64,000 bases of DNA from Theropithecus gelada (Eukaryota; Chordata; Mammalia; Primates; Cercopithecidae), in NCBI RefSeq assembly GCF_003255815.1, contig NC_037681.1, positions 80,715,184 through 80,779,183 of the forward strand, in the 5' to 3' direction. The notes beneath the pieces are model-generated. The model saw only the letters and a program-made list of their open reading frames with translations, had not been told where the DNA came from and did not search any database. A program made the translations under genes and the position numbers. Of this stretch, positions 23,143 to 34,940 are shown piece by piece (position 1 is the first letter of the stretch; each line of letters starts with the position of its first letter).

Positions 23143-24839
23143 TCTTCAGCAAACACAATTATTTTGAATGTATGCCCCTTCTCAAAGAGCACAAATCTGA
23201 CATCTGATGTCAATGACAAGTCAAGGTACCATTGCATTGCCCAATGAGTATTATTATTTCACCAAAAAATATGGAGCACATTGATGGACTTTTTTTTACC
23301 ATAAGCAATATTAAGCAGTAAAACTTTTTCTTCTCTCTGTTGTTTGTTGTTAGTTTAAGTAAACCAAACTTAATAACCTACAAGTTATATGTCGGAGATT
23401 AAATTGTTAATGGTAAATAGTGATAAATGGCCCAAGAAGATGGAAGAGATAAGAGGAGCTTAGTATAATTTTTGAAAATGTGAGCACTAAAACCTCATGT
23501 TTTCACAAAGAAAGACGCTATACAATCAATTCTAATAACATCACTTACCACTTTTCAGAGTCATAGTCTACATTGCCTTCATAACCCACTTTTGCATAAC
23601 CAACTTACCCAGAATGATTCTTGTAGTGTTTTTTGTGTGTTGTTTTGTTTTTTCATTTTTTTGGTGGGGGGTGTAGATTTGGCTTTATGGACGCTTTAAA
23701 GTTGCACTACATGAATCATATAAAACTTTCCTCTGTCCCCTCCATCTGGGGAGAAAGGAGGAGAAAAGTGAAGAAGGGATGGAGCCAGGGTAACCAAGGG
23801 TAGGAGTGAGGGAGGGATGGTGAGATTTCATAGCTTGCCAAATATTATAAAAGTCCAAAGGTTGATTTTTTGGCATCAGTTTTACCCAAGTGGAATAATT
23901 CCAATTTTCTCTACTTGGTCCTTTCTCTCAGAGGAAATGCACCAGTTTTGTTGGACTCAAGTAAATGCATCTCCTTTTCTTAATTTTCATGTGCTGGATT
24001 CAATACTAATTTACATCCACATTTGTGCCGGAGATCTCAAAAATCTGCTGTTGTTTCCTTCCCAAGCTGTAAGGCGGGGGTTGTTGTGGGGGAGCGGAGG
24101 AGTGGAGTTTAGCACGAGGGAAAGGAGAGAGGGAATGTGGTTGGAAAAGTGAGGAGAGGGAAGAAAGAAAAACTTCATCCAGTAAGCATTTTCCATACTT
24201 AATAATTTGATTTTGAAGGCTAGTCATATCAAAGAGCAAAATATTCAATATTGTTAATTCAGTTTTGCAAAATATATTCTTAATTTAAAAATGATTTTGC
24301 TCCGGGTGGTAGTGCAGTAATAAAGCAGTTATTGACCAGATCTTATTGATTGTAGAGTCTGCGGGCAAAGAGCACTGACCTCGCTCACACTCTTATTGCT
24401 TCCTCCCTCCCTGGCCTTCTTCATCTATGCTCGCTCAATAATATATTATTAATATATATTTTTAGGAAAAACTGTATGTTACAAGGTTAAGGGCTTCTTA
24501 GTGATTTTCTTCAAGCTACTCTCTGCCTTTGGGGTGTTAGGAGAAGAATAAACTCAGTAACCAAGTGTCTGGATATAAATGGCTTTTTGTGGCAATACTT
24601 TACCCACCACTGGGAAGCATGTTGTCACCAACCACTTTTTCTGTGACATAGGGCAGAAAGAAAAGACTACCTAGGCCAAAAAGGGTCGCAGCTTGGGCAA
24701 TAGTGTAAGTATAGAGAAGAAAACACACATGGCTCTAAAAACCGAATTCAGGACATGTCTGTGTCTCCTCCAGGAAAGGAGCCCCAAAGGAGAGAAATCT
24801 GTAGTCATAACAAACTCATTGACCAGTGGTGTCCGAATC
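23143..24839. other. Single-copy non-coding stretch, no gene seen
   Basis: No transposon or exon recognised. The part at 24290-24480 stands out by sharply mixed composition: several CpG-containing words (ctccggg, tgcggg, cctcgctc, tgctcgctc) next to an AT-only block, 'ataatatattattaatatat'. Confidence 0.5.
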
Positions 24840-25120
24840 TGTCCACTCCTTCTGGAATCTCTTTCATGAGGCTTTCCCCAACAGCTTCCTGGCCATCTTC
24901 TTTATGTCACAGTCATGTATGTCATGCAGCAATTGCTTACCTTCAGCATTTGCACATAAACTATCTTGCACGTCTGCCTGGGGTTTTTCCCAGGTTGGCC
25001 ATATTTCCCTAATAAACATAGAAGTATTTTGAAGGCAAATACTATGCCATATGCTCCTTCAATATCCCTTCTAGGACCTGTCATGTGCTAGGTTCACAGA
25101 AAGCATCCGGTAAATAATTA
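24840..25120 (+). mobile_element. Diverged L2 fragment reaching the 3' end
   Basis: Words occur in LINE-2 order: 'catgaggctttccccaacag', 'cagcatttgcacataaac', 'ttgaaggcaaatactatgcc', 'aggacctgtcatgtgctagg' and a terminal 'ccggtaaataattat'. Confidence 0.6.
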
Positions 25121-26795
25121 TCAAATTGGAGTGTAAAGCATGTGCACCTCTGTACTGAACTTCCTTTCAAAGCAAGCAAGAGAACAGAGCAGCATAGTAC
25201 GGTTTCCTTCTGTCCTTCACTCTGGAAACCCCGCGAAGCATGTGGTTTGCTTGTCTCCACCTGTGCATCAAGTGATGGAAAGAAGAGCGGGGACTGTTAA
25301 GTCAGATGAATGTGGTAGAAACTGATCTCACCCTGTTGCGTTAGGAAGTAGAGTGTTTGGGTGGGCAGTTTGCTCTCACGTCATGTATGAAGAAAGAGGA
25401 AAACTCAGTGATGACACCTCCCAAATGCGGAATTCAGAGAGGCTAGCAAATCCCCAAGTGCACAGAGAGATTAGAATTGAAAGTAAATGGACATGATCGT
25501 CATCTGCTACTTCTGACTGTACAATTCCACCCACATCTCCTTGCATTGCGCTCATAAATGTGGTACTTCCTCAGATGACAGAACAGACAGGTTAAAAAAA
25601 AAAAAAAAACCTGAATTTCTCTCATACCATTCACACTGTCTATGCCCACGCTTGGGTTCCTGCTTCTACAAAGAAGTCAGACCATGAAATCCAATATTCA
25701 TAAAGAGTGGGAAAGATGGGACAGGATCCAAATCTCTTATTTGCTGGTGGTTTCACAGCCTGCTGAGAAGGAATGAAGAAGACACCAGTGATGCAGCGAT
25801 GAGACATCGTGACCCAACAAAAACAATCCAGATGAACAAGGATGAATTCTGGGCTTTCCCTACTTAGCTGTGTGGTAACTGGCAAGCCACTCATCTTACC
25901 ATTTGAGGTCCCAGCAGGCATCAGCTGCTTACTCAAAGAGTTTAATAGAGAAGAATGCAGGAAAGAACTTTTTATAGATATGTGGAGAGAATTCAGGGAA
26001 CCAGCAAGGAAAGGCAAAGGGGCTAGCATCTACACTAAGTCTTTAACAACCGTGGATCTGAATGGGGCGAGATGATTCAAAAAGGTTGCTGAAAAATAGT
26101 AGAAGGTGTAAGTGTGGAAAAGCAGCCACCAATAGCAATGTGGACATCTATGGGAACACAGGTACTGCCACTACCACATAGGTGGTAATAAAACCTCAAC
26201 CTCTGCCTCCTACTGCCGTCTAATCTCACATAAAATCTACAAGGGATGAAGGGGTCCCTTGAGGTCAGCCTACAAGAGCACAGAACCAGGCAAAGCAGCA
26301 AGGGGAAATGGATCTGGAAGAGCAAACCAATGAATAGCCCCATCTTTGTGCCTCATTTTCTATTTTTTTCACACAGCAATAATTATGCAACCCTACCTAC
26401 TCCACAGGGCTCTCTTAAAGATTGTGTGTAATCATAGCTGTGAATGCACTTTGTTAAAGTTTCCAGCCTGCCACAGATGCTGCGTTGGAGAAGACCTGCT
26501 CCCTCTGCTCTCTGTGGAGTCCTCCACCCACGCCCACGCCCAGACTACCCCACCCCCAGCCAGAGCCCGAATGATGTGAACAGAGCAGAACAGGGCTCTG
26601 CAGGTGGCAGGGAGGGGGGAGCTGCACACGCAAGGAAATAATAGAGACTGGATTGTTTATGCTTGTGAGAAAGGGCGCATGAATATGGATAAAACCCTGT
26701 GCGCATTTTGCTAATTACCCAGCATCAGTGTTAAAGGAGAAAAGAGCCCACTGCAGATTTTCAAGCCAATTCCATCCCTTCAAGCCCACCCCCAC

Positions 26796-26827
<32 letters not shown>

Positions 26828-27664
26828 CACCGCTGCCACCACCACCATTTTCTCTCCTTTCATATAAATAACTGACAATGTTCCCCTGAATATGAACCAC
26901 ATGGACCCACTAAAGCTACATGCAAATTGACAGAAGATTCCAATCCTGCATCATGCCAGAGAGCTCAAGGAAGAAAGTCCTATCCTGCGGTCTCAGTTGG
27001 CAGGAGCCTCTGTCCTACAATTTCCTGACAGGGTCAAAGCAAACTTATAACCTCACAGGCAAAGACATGAGATGAATAAAGAGGGTTAAAGCAGTGGAGG
27101 GACAAAGAATCACACACAAGTGGAGGCCATTTCTACAGAGGGCCAAAATTATGGAACAAAAGAAAAAAACATCCTCAGTCTTTGGTTCCAGTCTACATTG
27201 AGGCTTCTTTTCCTTTCACTGCCCACCAGAACTTGATTGATCGAAGTCTGGCAAGATGTCTGGAGTTGTGCAAACCCAGTTCTAGGCAAAGTAAAGATGG
27301 GAGTTCTATCCTTTCTTTCCTGGAAGCTCCTGGACTCCTCCAGACATCCCCCAGGTAGATGTCAGCTGATTCATCTAAACATCAGCAGAGATTGGGGCAG
27401 TTGGGAAAAGTGCTCAGGGGAAAAGCCTATTCAGGATAGAGATGGAGGGAGGAGCTCAAGCCACCTGGCTTTGGTCCTGACGTCCATCACCAAAGGCTGC
27501 CAGGGGACACACTGCACCTTCATCTCAAGATCAATGAAGCTAAGAGGTGGTCAGTGATCACCTGTCCTGAGCTACATGCTTTAGGGCTGTCACAAAGATA
27601 CAGCCTTTTTATATTAACCCCTACATTTGTTCTCTGCAAAAAAAAAAATAATAATAAAAAGGCA
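25121..27664. other. Single-copy non-coding stretch, no gene seen
   Basis: No transposon recognised over about 2.5 kb. It holds a 16-A run at 25594-25609, a CA tract at 26800-26826 and a G/C-rich part near 26500-26640 without CpG-island character. The frame 25640-26029 (-, 129 codons) has no recognisable domain. Confidence 0.5.
26800..26826. repeat. (CA)n microsatellite
   Basis: Thirteen uninterrupted CA units, long enough to be length-variable. Confidence 0.95.
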
Positions 27665-27850
27665 GTCAGATGTACTAGAAAGGTACCATCCTGGGAATCT
27701 GGAGACCAAGGTTCTTATTCTGGCTTCATCCCATGTAGCTGGGTGACTATGACTAAGCCATTTAGCTCTTCTGGGCCTCAGTCCTACAGTTCTCTTCATC
27801 TGTTAGATTTTAAAAGCTTAGCCTAAAGGACTCTCACTGTTCTAAGCTTC
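27665..27850 (-). mobile_element. MIR SINE, reverse orientation
   Basis: On the plus strand it reads 'ccatcctgggaatctggaga', 'ccaaggttcttattctggct', 'tgactatgactaagccattt' and 'tctgggcctcagt', the reverse complement of the MIR 3' half. Confidence 0.8.
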
Positions 27851-27867
27851 AAAAACTCTATAAATAA

Positions 27868-28090
27868 CAATGCCAGTAGCTAACACAGATTAAGTTTCTC
27901 CTAAGTGCCAGGTATTATTTTACATACCTTCACGCAATATTTCTCAACAACCGAATGAGTTATGTTATCTTCATTTAATAGATAAGAAAACCAAGTCCCA
28001 GAGTAGTGAAGTCATTTTCCTGAGTTGGTAAGTGAAGTGGTAGGGTGAGAATTTGAACCCTACGACAGCATATTGATTGTACAGCATTTC
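27868..28090 (+). mobile_element. MIR SINE, forward orientation
   Basis: It shows 'gtagctaacacagattaag', 'aagtgccaggtattatttta', 'caacaaccgaatgagttatg', 'aagaaaaccaagtcccagag' and 'agaatttgaaccctacga', in MIR order. It starts less than 20 bp from the reverse MIR before it. Confidence 0.85.
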
Positions 28091-28104
28091 TATTAAAAGC
28101 AGAC

Positions 28105-29800
28105 TTTTTTCCAATTTTTTTATTGTGATAAATCACATAACATAAAATTTACTATCTTAACCATTTGTATGTGTACAATTCAGTGACATTAATTACATTC
28201 ATATTGTTGTATGACTATCACCACTATCTATTAAACAATAACTCCCCATTTCCCTTTTTCCCAGCCCCTAGCAACCACACTACTTTCTGTCTCTATAATT
28301 TTGACTACTCTAGCTATCTCTTAGAAGTAGAATCATACAGTATGCATCTTTTTATCACTGACTTATTTCACTTATCATAATGTCCTAAAGGTTCACTTCT
28401 GTTGTAGTATTCATCAAAGTATCCTCCCTTTTTAAGGCTGAATAATATTTCATTGTATCTATAAACCACATTTTGCTTATCCATTTATCTGTCCATGGAC
28501 ACTTGCATTGCTGCCACATGTTGGCTATTGTGAATAATGCTGCTATAAACATGGTTGGGCAAATATCTCTTAGAGACCTTGCTTTCAATTCTTTTGGATG
28601 TATACTTGGAAGTGGAATTGCTGGATCATATGGTAAATCTATTTTTAATTTTTGAGGAATGATACTATTCTCCACAGCATCTGTACCATTTTACTTTGCC
28701 ACCAGTGGTGCACAAGTGTTCTCATTTCTCCACATCTTCATGAGCACTTTTTGTTTTCTCTGTGTGTGTTTGATAGTCGCCATCCTAGTGAGTATAAGGT
28801 ATCTCATTGTGTTTTGATTTGCATTTCCCTAATGATTAGTGATGTTGAGCATCTTTTCATGTGCTTAATCAGTCATTCACATGTTCTTTAGAGAAATATC
28901 TATTCAAGTCCTTTGCCCCGTTTTGAATTGGGTTGTTTGGGTTTTTGATGTTGAGTTTTAGAAGTTGTCTATATAGTGGGGTATTAGTACTTATTAGATA
29001 CATGATTTGCAAATATTTTCTCCTATTTTGTGGGTTTGCCACTTTACTCCATTGATAGTGTTTTTTTTTTTTTCTTACCAGAGGTGATATCTGATGATAG
29101 TGTCTTTTGCACAATGTTATATAATTTTTATGAAGTTCAATTTGTCTATTTTTTTCTTTTGTTGTCTGTGCCTCTGGTGTCATATCCAAGAAATTATTGC
29201 AAAATTCACTGTCATGAAGATTTTGCTCTATGTCTTCTGCTAAGAGTTCTGTAGTTTTAGGTCTTACATTTGGGCCATGGATCGATTTTGAGTTAATGAT
29301 TGTGTATGGTGTTAGATAAGAGTACAACTTTATTCTTTTGCATGTAGACATCCAGTTTTCCCAGCACCATTTGTTGAAAAGACTGTCTTTTCCCCCATTG
29401 AAGGTCTTGATGTTTGTCAAAATCATTTGACCACATACATATAAGTGTTTATTTATGGACCCCATACTCTATTCCTTTTGTTTATCTGGTGTCTTTATGC
29501 CAGTACCACACTGTTTTGATTAGCTTTATGGTAAGTTTTGAAATCAGGAAGTGTGAATCCTCTAGCTTTGTTCTTTTTCAGGATTATTTTGGCTATTTGG
29601 CATCCCTTAAAATTCTATGTGAATTATGAATTTTAGAATGAGTTTTTCTATTTCTGCAAAATAAAACATTGGAATTTTTATTGGGATTGCATTAAATCTG
29701 TAGATCACTTTGAGTAGTATTGACATCTTAACAATATTAAGTCTTCCAATCAATAAATGTGGGGTGTCTTTCCATTTATTTATGTCTTCTTTAATTTGAA
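28105..29800 (-). mobile_element. 5'-truncated LINE-1, antisense (L1MA/L1MB-like), with broken ORF2 3' part
   Basis: On the plus strand it reads the reverse complement of an L1: 3' UTR text ('attgtgataaatcacataac', 'caattcagtgacattaatta') followed by the C-terminal part of ORF2. ORF2-like translation is seen in two open pieces, 29465-28869 (198 codons) and 28675-28385 (96 codons), separated by stops and shifts. The second has the ORF2 tail with CPWTDKWISKMW and TMKYYSALKR. ORF2 normally encodes the endonuclease and reverse transcriptase that copy the element; only the end of the protein is left, so this copy is dead. The 5' border near 29800 is approximate. Confidence 0.9.
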
Positions 29801-30479
29801 AAGTGTGGGCTGTTCATCAATATGCTTTTCTATCTAGACTCAAGATTCTTTAGTCTAGTGTTTCTTCCACTACACTAAATAGCTCCTTGGCACTTTTCTG
29901 GAGGTATTCATTCATCTCCAGCTCAGTGTCAGAAAAATCAAGAAAAGACATTGCACCATGATCCAAAACTTCTGAACAAGTTGTGATGGTTATTCCAACT
30001 TTAGTGGGTTGATATGGGCAAAATAGAACTTCTGGGTGAAAGCTGGTCTCCAAGCTCTGGCATATACATTCTACACATTAAATACTCAGTAAATGTTGCA
30101 CATACTTTGTGCCCTGCAGATACTCAACAAATGCTTAGCACAATACCTAGCATACATTAAGTACTTGATAGAATCCTGGCACAGAGATTAGGAAACATGG
30201 CAGAGACTATCAGTTGGAATGGATGAGAAAGTTATTAAATGACATCAAAAATAAGATTAGATAATAAAATTAAGTGTACGAAGGCATTGTACTATTAACA
30301 CTGGTAGCTTCAACCCATAGGATAACTCCTCGACCCCTGTTCCACCACTGCCCCTACCCAGAGCTACTCATCTAAACCCACACTGCCTCCATGTGCCAAA
30401 AGAGAAAATTATCTCCTAAAACCAAAGCCTCCCTGGGCCCAGACATACTGCCATATTTCTGCCTTGGACTTTATATCTA
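29801..30479. other. Short non-coding stretch with L2-like words
   Basis: At about 30060-30170 several LINE-2-terminus-like words occur close together ('actcagtaaatgttgcacat', 'actcaacaaatgcttagcac', 'aatacctagcatacattaag'), perhaps overlapping fragments. A 67-codon frame at 30053-29850 (-) has balanced composition but no domain that I recognise. Confidence 0.4.
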
Positions 30480-31270
30480 ACTTTTCAGCAGGGGAGGCTA
30501 GAGCTGATTGGATTATAGGAATACAAATGGATTAATTCGGGGTGGATTAGATACATCACAAAACATAAGTTTGACTTGCATTAACATAAAAATGTCATAA
30601 AAATGTAGATGCTGAGGCAGAGCTTATTTGTGATGCTGCTAATGCATTGTTACTCCAGCAAAAGATGTACACAATATTTACGCTGTATCTGACCACATAA
30701 AACATGCCATATACATATGCAATTTTTCATTATGTCAAGGGAAAAGAGCCAGAGGGCCCTTTAGAATTCCAATTCTTGGGCCTCTGAATTTTCATTCTTT
30801 TTTAAATTTTTTTCTTTATTTTCAAGAAACAAATACAGTTTTACCATCATTACTGTATTTTGAACAGTTAATATTTCATATCGTGACATCTCTACTCAGA
30901 GGTAACAGGTTTAGTTGATTACTATTTGTTTATAGAGCTGGAGAAACCTGCAATCACAGGGAACATAGAAGGATTGCAATTAGATCCATTGGCTGAGAGC
31001 TGCACCTCGCTGACCCACGGTTAAGTGGTTAGCGCTATCAGAGAGAAAATGCCTACTGGCAGCTGGCACATCTGCACATAATAATATGGGCAAAACTGAC
31101 ACGGCCACTAAAGGCTGCTGCTCTCCTCTTTACCCACAAGCTGAAAACAGATCATGCTTTTTAATAGTGTATCAACACATTTCTTCTGAATTAGCATAAT
31201 CGTGTGAGTTATGGGTGGAAACAGGTACATCCCGGCTAAGCTGCTGTGAATCCTTCAATGTATTCAAATA
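30480..31270. other. Single-copy non-coding block, possible conserved element
   Basis: No repeat is recognised. The sequence has an even mix of AT-rich words and CpG-containing words (ggattaattcggggtggatt near 30530; ctgacccacggttaagtgg near 31010; ggttagcgctatcag near 31028; tgacacggccac near 31098). It also has several homeodomain-type and octamer-like words. The idea of constraint rests on composition only. Confidence 0.35.
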
Positions 31271-32219
31271 ACTTTTTATTTGAATATGGGGGATATTCAA
31301 ATTATGAGGTCCCCTCCCATAAACCTGATTCTATACCTAGCTAATATTTTATTAAAAAGAGAAAGGAGAGGGAGACAGCAATAGGAGAAAGAGAGTTAAT
31401 CTAAGTGTTTTTAACAAAACAAGTAATGCCCCATATGTAGCCAATGTGGATACACATCACCTGAGATAGGGGAAGGGGCATGGTTAGCATAAATTCACAA
31501 ACAGGATTCTATCAGAATTGCAATACCGATGGCAATGATGGTGATAACTGATTTTAAATAAGACCTCATTGTGTGCCTGGTACTGCATGAAGACTTTACA
31601 GGAGCTATCAACTCTTCTGGCCAACACTTCTATAGCCAAGTATCTCAGATCATCTCTCTCCATCCATCATTTTTGTAGTTTCCAAAATGAACAGGATTGG
31701 GCAACTCAGCTGAAGATGCTCTCGCAGGTATGGAAGGATGACCTCTAGATAGCAGGCCAAGAAAATTTCCATGCTGCTCTGAAACAAGAAAGGGTGTCCA
31801 GAGTCCTGGTGGCCTTTTACCCCCTACTGGGGGCACACAGAAGCCATAGGTAGTCTCTGGAATGTTATCAAACCAGCTGCCTTCTGAGTCTTGCCCTCCT
31901 GTGTCCCAAGAATATCACTATACTATTGTAAAGTTAAGAGTTAAACTTTAATCCTTTGGAATGGTGATTCTGGTCCTTCGGTCTCCACTGCATGGAGTGT
32001 CAATTGTTTCTGGGCCCAACTGGCCAAAGCATCATATTTTTTCACTCATAGGGATTCATTTAGACACTCATTCTTTTATTTAAGATTTTGCACTGTAAGT
32101 CTTTAACAAAAAGAGAAGATTGTTGAAAAAGTTGAAAACAAGAAATAAAAGAAGAGCCACAACAAAAAAGATTTTGCAATAGACTAAGATGCTGACAAAA
32201 CAGACTTTAAACAGTTCTT
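31271..32219. other. Non-coding stretch, no gene seen
   Basis: A weak MIR-like part lies at about 31535-31640 ('cattgtgtgcctggtactgc', 'aagactttacaggagctatc'). Nothing else is recognised. Confidence 0.4.
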
Positions 32220-32261
32220 TGAAAATTATTCTGTTGTGCATGAAAATTATTCTGTTGTGCA
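32220..32261 (+). repeat. Perfect 21-bp tandem duplication
   Basis: The 21-base unit at 32220-32240 (tgaaaattattctgttgtgc plus a) is repeated exactly at 32241-32261. Perfect identity suggests a recent event. Confidence 0.95.
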
Positions 32262-32636
32262 TTCCAGATTCTGAAAAAATAATAAACAATGAAATAAATA
32301 CATACTCAGCACCAGGAAGAATTCATACCAAATTTTCGAGGCTCCTTATAAGTTCACTTACATTACCATTATGCTAGGAATTCCAGTTTGCACACAGGTA
32401 GAAATATCCTGCAACAGGAAAGCTACACTCCAAGGAAAATAAGTTATTTTCCAAGTAATTTTCAAGTTATTTTTCATGTGGAGCAAACTGGTACCTAGGC
32501 TTCCCAGTAGAGCCCAATAACAACTCAGCAAGACAACCACAAGAGCATTAGCTAGTAGGTAGCTGAGCTAGGACTAGAATCGTAGTTTGCCAAACATATA
32601 AGTATGCATTCTTCACATGTGTTAGGTGTAATAGAC

Positions 32637-32677
32637 ATAAAAATTGAAGGCATACAGTCACTGCCTTCAATTTTTAT
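32637..32677. repeat. Perfect 16-bp inverted repeat with 9-nt loop
   Basis: 32637-32652 (ataaaaattgaaggca) is the exact reverse complement of 32662-32677; the loop is tacagtcac. It lies just upstream of an old L1M remnant. Confidence 0.9.
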
Positions 32678-32759
32678 AAAATATAATTCTATACAAAAAT
32701 ACTTGAATCATTAAATGAGACAAGATTTGAAAACAACTTCACTTTCAGATCTCTTCAAA

Positions 32760-33450
32760 TCCACAACCTGAGTCATAAAGCAAGTCTTACCAAATTTCAA
32801 AGAATTTCAATGGTCACAACCTCTAACCACAATGCAATTAAATTAAATTTTTTTTAAAAAATTGAAAACTCTTATACAGCCCTAACATATAACAAGTTGA
32901 AAGCCTGGAATGACAATAAAAAAGATGATGAAGTAGAGACAACATGTAAAAATAAGAATAATAATGGATGAAAACTTACCAATGCTAATAAATCAGATTC
33001 AAAAAGTAGAACACATCCCAAGCTCAAAAAAATAAAAAGAAATACACGCCTAGATACGTGCTTGTGATAATATTGTACACCAAAGACAAGAAGATTTTAA
33101 AAGCAGCCAGAGGAAGCAATAACATTATTTCAGAGGAATGATAACTAGACCAACAGCTGAACGCCCAACAACTAAATGTTTTAAATGGCATCCTGAAGCG
33201 GTGGGGAAAGTATCTTCAAATTGTTGATGAAAATATCTGTCATGTTCATCTAGAATTGTATGCCCTTTTAAAATATCTTTCTAATGTCAGGAAAGAATTT
33301 CCAAAAAAACACAACCAAGAATTCCTACCAATAAATGTCTACCAAAGGAGATCCTACAAGCTATGTTTCAAGCTAAAGAAAAATAATCTTAAAGGTTTTG
33401 TAATACAAGAAGGAATGTTTTCTGATGGCAGTGTAACATGTCTATTTGAC
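32760..33450 (+). mobile_element. Ancient L1M-class remnant, strongly decayed
   Basis: 'ccaaatttcaaagaatttca' and 'aaccacaatgcaattaaatt' match the ORF2 endonuclease-end region of old L1s. Further on, 'caaaaagtagaacacatccc', 'caccaaagacaagaagattt' and 'taaaagcagccagaggaagc' match another L1M/HAL1-type part. The protein frame is lost everywhere. Joined or rearranged pieces are likely. Confidence 0.6.
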
Positions 33451-33479
33451 TAGGATAAACTACATTTTGCAAATTCTGT

Positions 33480-33980
33480 AGAATTCCCTTTCTTGTATGT
33501 CCCCAGGTAGAGTGGGTAACAAGGAAAGTCTCAGGAAATTTTAGAGGACAGCACAGTCCTCTTGTAATTGAAACACACTGTTGCTGATCTGCTGACTCAC
33601 TTCATTGGTGTGAAGCAGCTTGGGGCCTCCAACCACCCTACTTTCCCTTGAATTCTCCTTCAGCTTCTCTGAATGGTGGGCCAGACATGTATGTTTAGCT
33701 TCATGACAAAGGGCATCATGTTCTGCAAGACACTCATGCTACCAAGGTCAGAGGCACCAAGAACTGGTATGAGTTTCAGTCCAACTTCACAAGTTTCCAG
33801 CTTGTACTTGTGGGATCCAGCTTTCTCTTCATCTCCCTCACTTTGCATTCATCTTTCCTTCCTGAGCACTTGGGGACTTCAAGCTCCAACAACAGGCATG
33901 AAGACAACATGCTTTCAGAGACTGCCTAATCAGGTCCTACAGTTGATTAAAGCCAATTCCCTATGACCAATCCCTTATAT
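33480..33980. other. Non-coding stretch, possibly an old LTR piece
   Basis: The end near 33940 ('gattaaagccaattcccta') followed by a TATA-rich part recalls the terminal part of some old LTRs, but the match is weak. No gene is seen. Confidence 0.3.
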
Positions 33981-34182
33981 AACATATATGTGTATGATAT
34001 ATATAATTATATGTTGCCTGGTGAAAATCACATATCATGCTGACTTTGAATTTGTACATATTAAACTAAAGTGTGTAATATAACTATATGTCCTATTTAC
34101 ATTATTTCCTTCTTTCTGTTTCCTTTGGAATCATTCTAATATTTGTATACATTGTTAAGTTGGATGCTTAAATTGTTCATTT

Positions 34183-34267
34183 TATTACAAATGTTTAAAA
34201 CTAAATATTACAAATGTTAGCAGCTAAATATTACAAATGTTTACAACTGAATATTTTAAACACTAAA
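34183..34267 (+). repeat. 23-bp minisatellite, three full units and a partial fourth
   Basis: Units at 34183-34205, 34206-34228 and 34229-34251 share 'tattacaaatgtt' and end in ctaaa, ctaaa and ctgaa. A partial unit follows at 34252. The surrounding DNA (33980-34640) is AT-rich and otherwise featureless. Confidence 0.85.
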
Positions 34268-34657
34268 TGTTTAATGATACTTTAGCATCATTCCATAGAG
34301 TAGTAAATACATGGATAAATCTAAACAAATATTGTTTAAGATGTAACAGTAATAATTATGTCTTCTAGAGTTTTAACAATCAGATGGGACTTAAACACGT
34401 GACAAAAATAACATATTATTTGGGATAGTATTATAACACTTAAAGTGACATAAGTTTATATATTATTCAGAAAGAGAATGAGGATTTTGATTAACTTTAG
34501 ACTTTAGTAAATCAACTGTGTTAAAATTTCTAATTAGAATGGAAATAGAGTTTACAATTGTTAAAGTACAAAGAGAAAAAGAAAGAAAAAAGAATCAGCC
34601 CCAAAGTAGACCACAGAGGAAAGAAAAAAACAGAGAGGTAGAAAAAATAGAAAACAA

Positions 34658-34940
34658 GCCGGGCACAGTGGCTCATGCCTGTAAGCCCAGCACTTTGATA
34701 TGCCAAGGTGGATCACTTGAGCTCGGGAGTTCGAGGGCAGTCTGAGCAATACTGCTTGACCACCGCTGGGAGCGGTAGTGCATGCTTTTAGTCCCAACTA
34801 CTCAGGAGGCTGAAGTGAAACGATCACTTGAGCCCAGGAGATCGAGGCTGCCGTGAATGGTGATTTGTGCTCCAGCCTGGGCAACAGAGCAAGACCCCGT
34901 CTTTAAAAAAAAAGAAAGAAAAAGAAAAGAAAAGAAAAAG
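34658..34940 (+). mobile_element. AluJ-like SINE with internal loss
   Basis: It starts 'gccgggcacagtggctcatg', has the pol III B-box region ('gagttcgagggcagtctgag'), the second-monomer start at about 34768, 'gctccagcctgggcaacaga', and an A-rich tail that has evolved into GAAA units. It lacks part of the middle linker. Flanks 'gtagaaaaaatagaaaac' and 'gtagaaagtataaaac' look like decayed target-site copies. Many changes from younger Alu fit AluJ age. Confidence 0.9.

Noticed and set aside
26440..26640. GC-rich stretch as a possible CpG island and promoter
   Set aside because: G and C are high but CpG is sparse and the stretch is only about 200 bp.
29850..30053. 67-codon minus-strand frame with balanced composition
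   Set aside because: Considered as a processed-pseudogene piece, but no family recognised and length is within chance.
34183..34267. Direct repeats resembling a CRISPR array
   Set aside because: Units abut without unique spacers, the array is short, and the genome is vertebrate.
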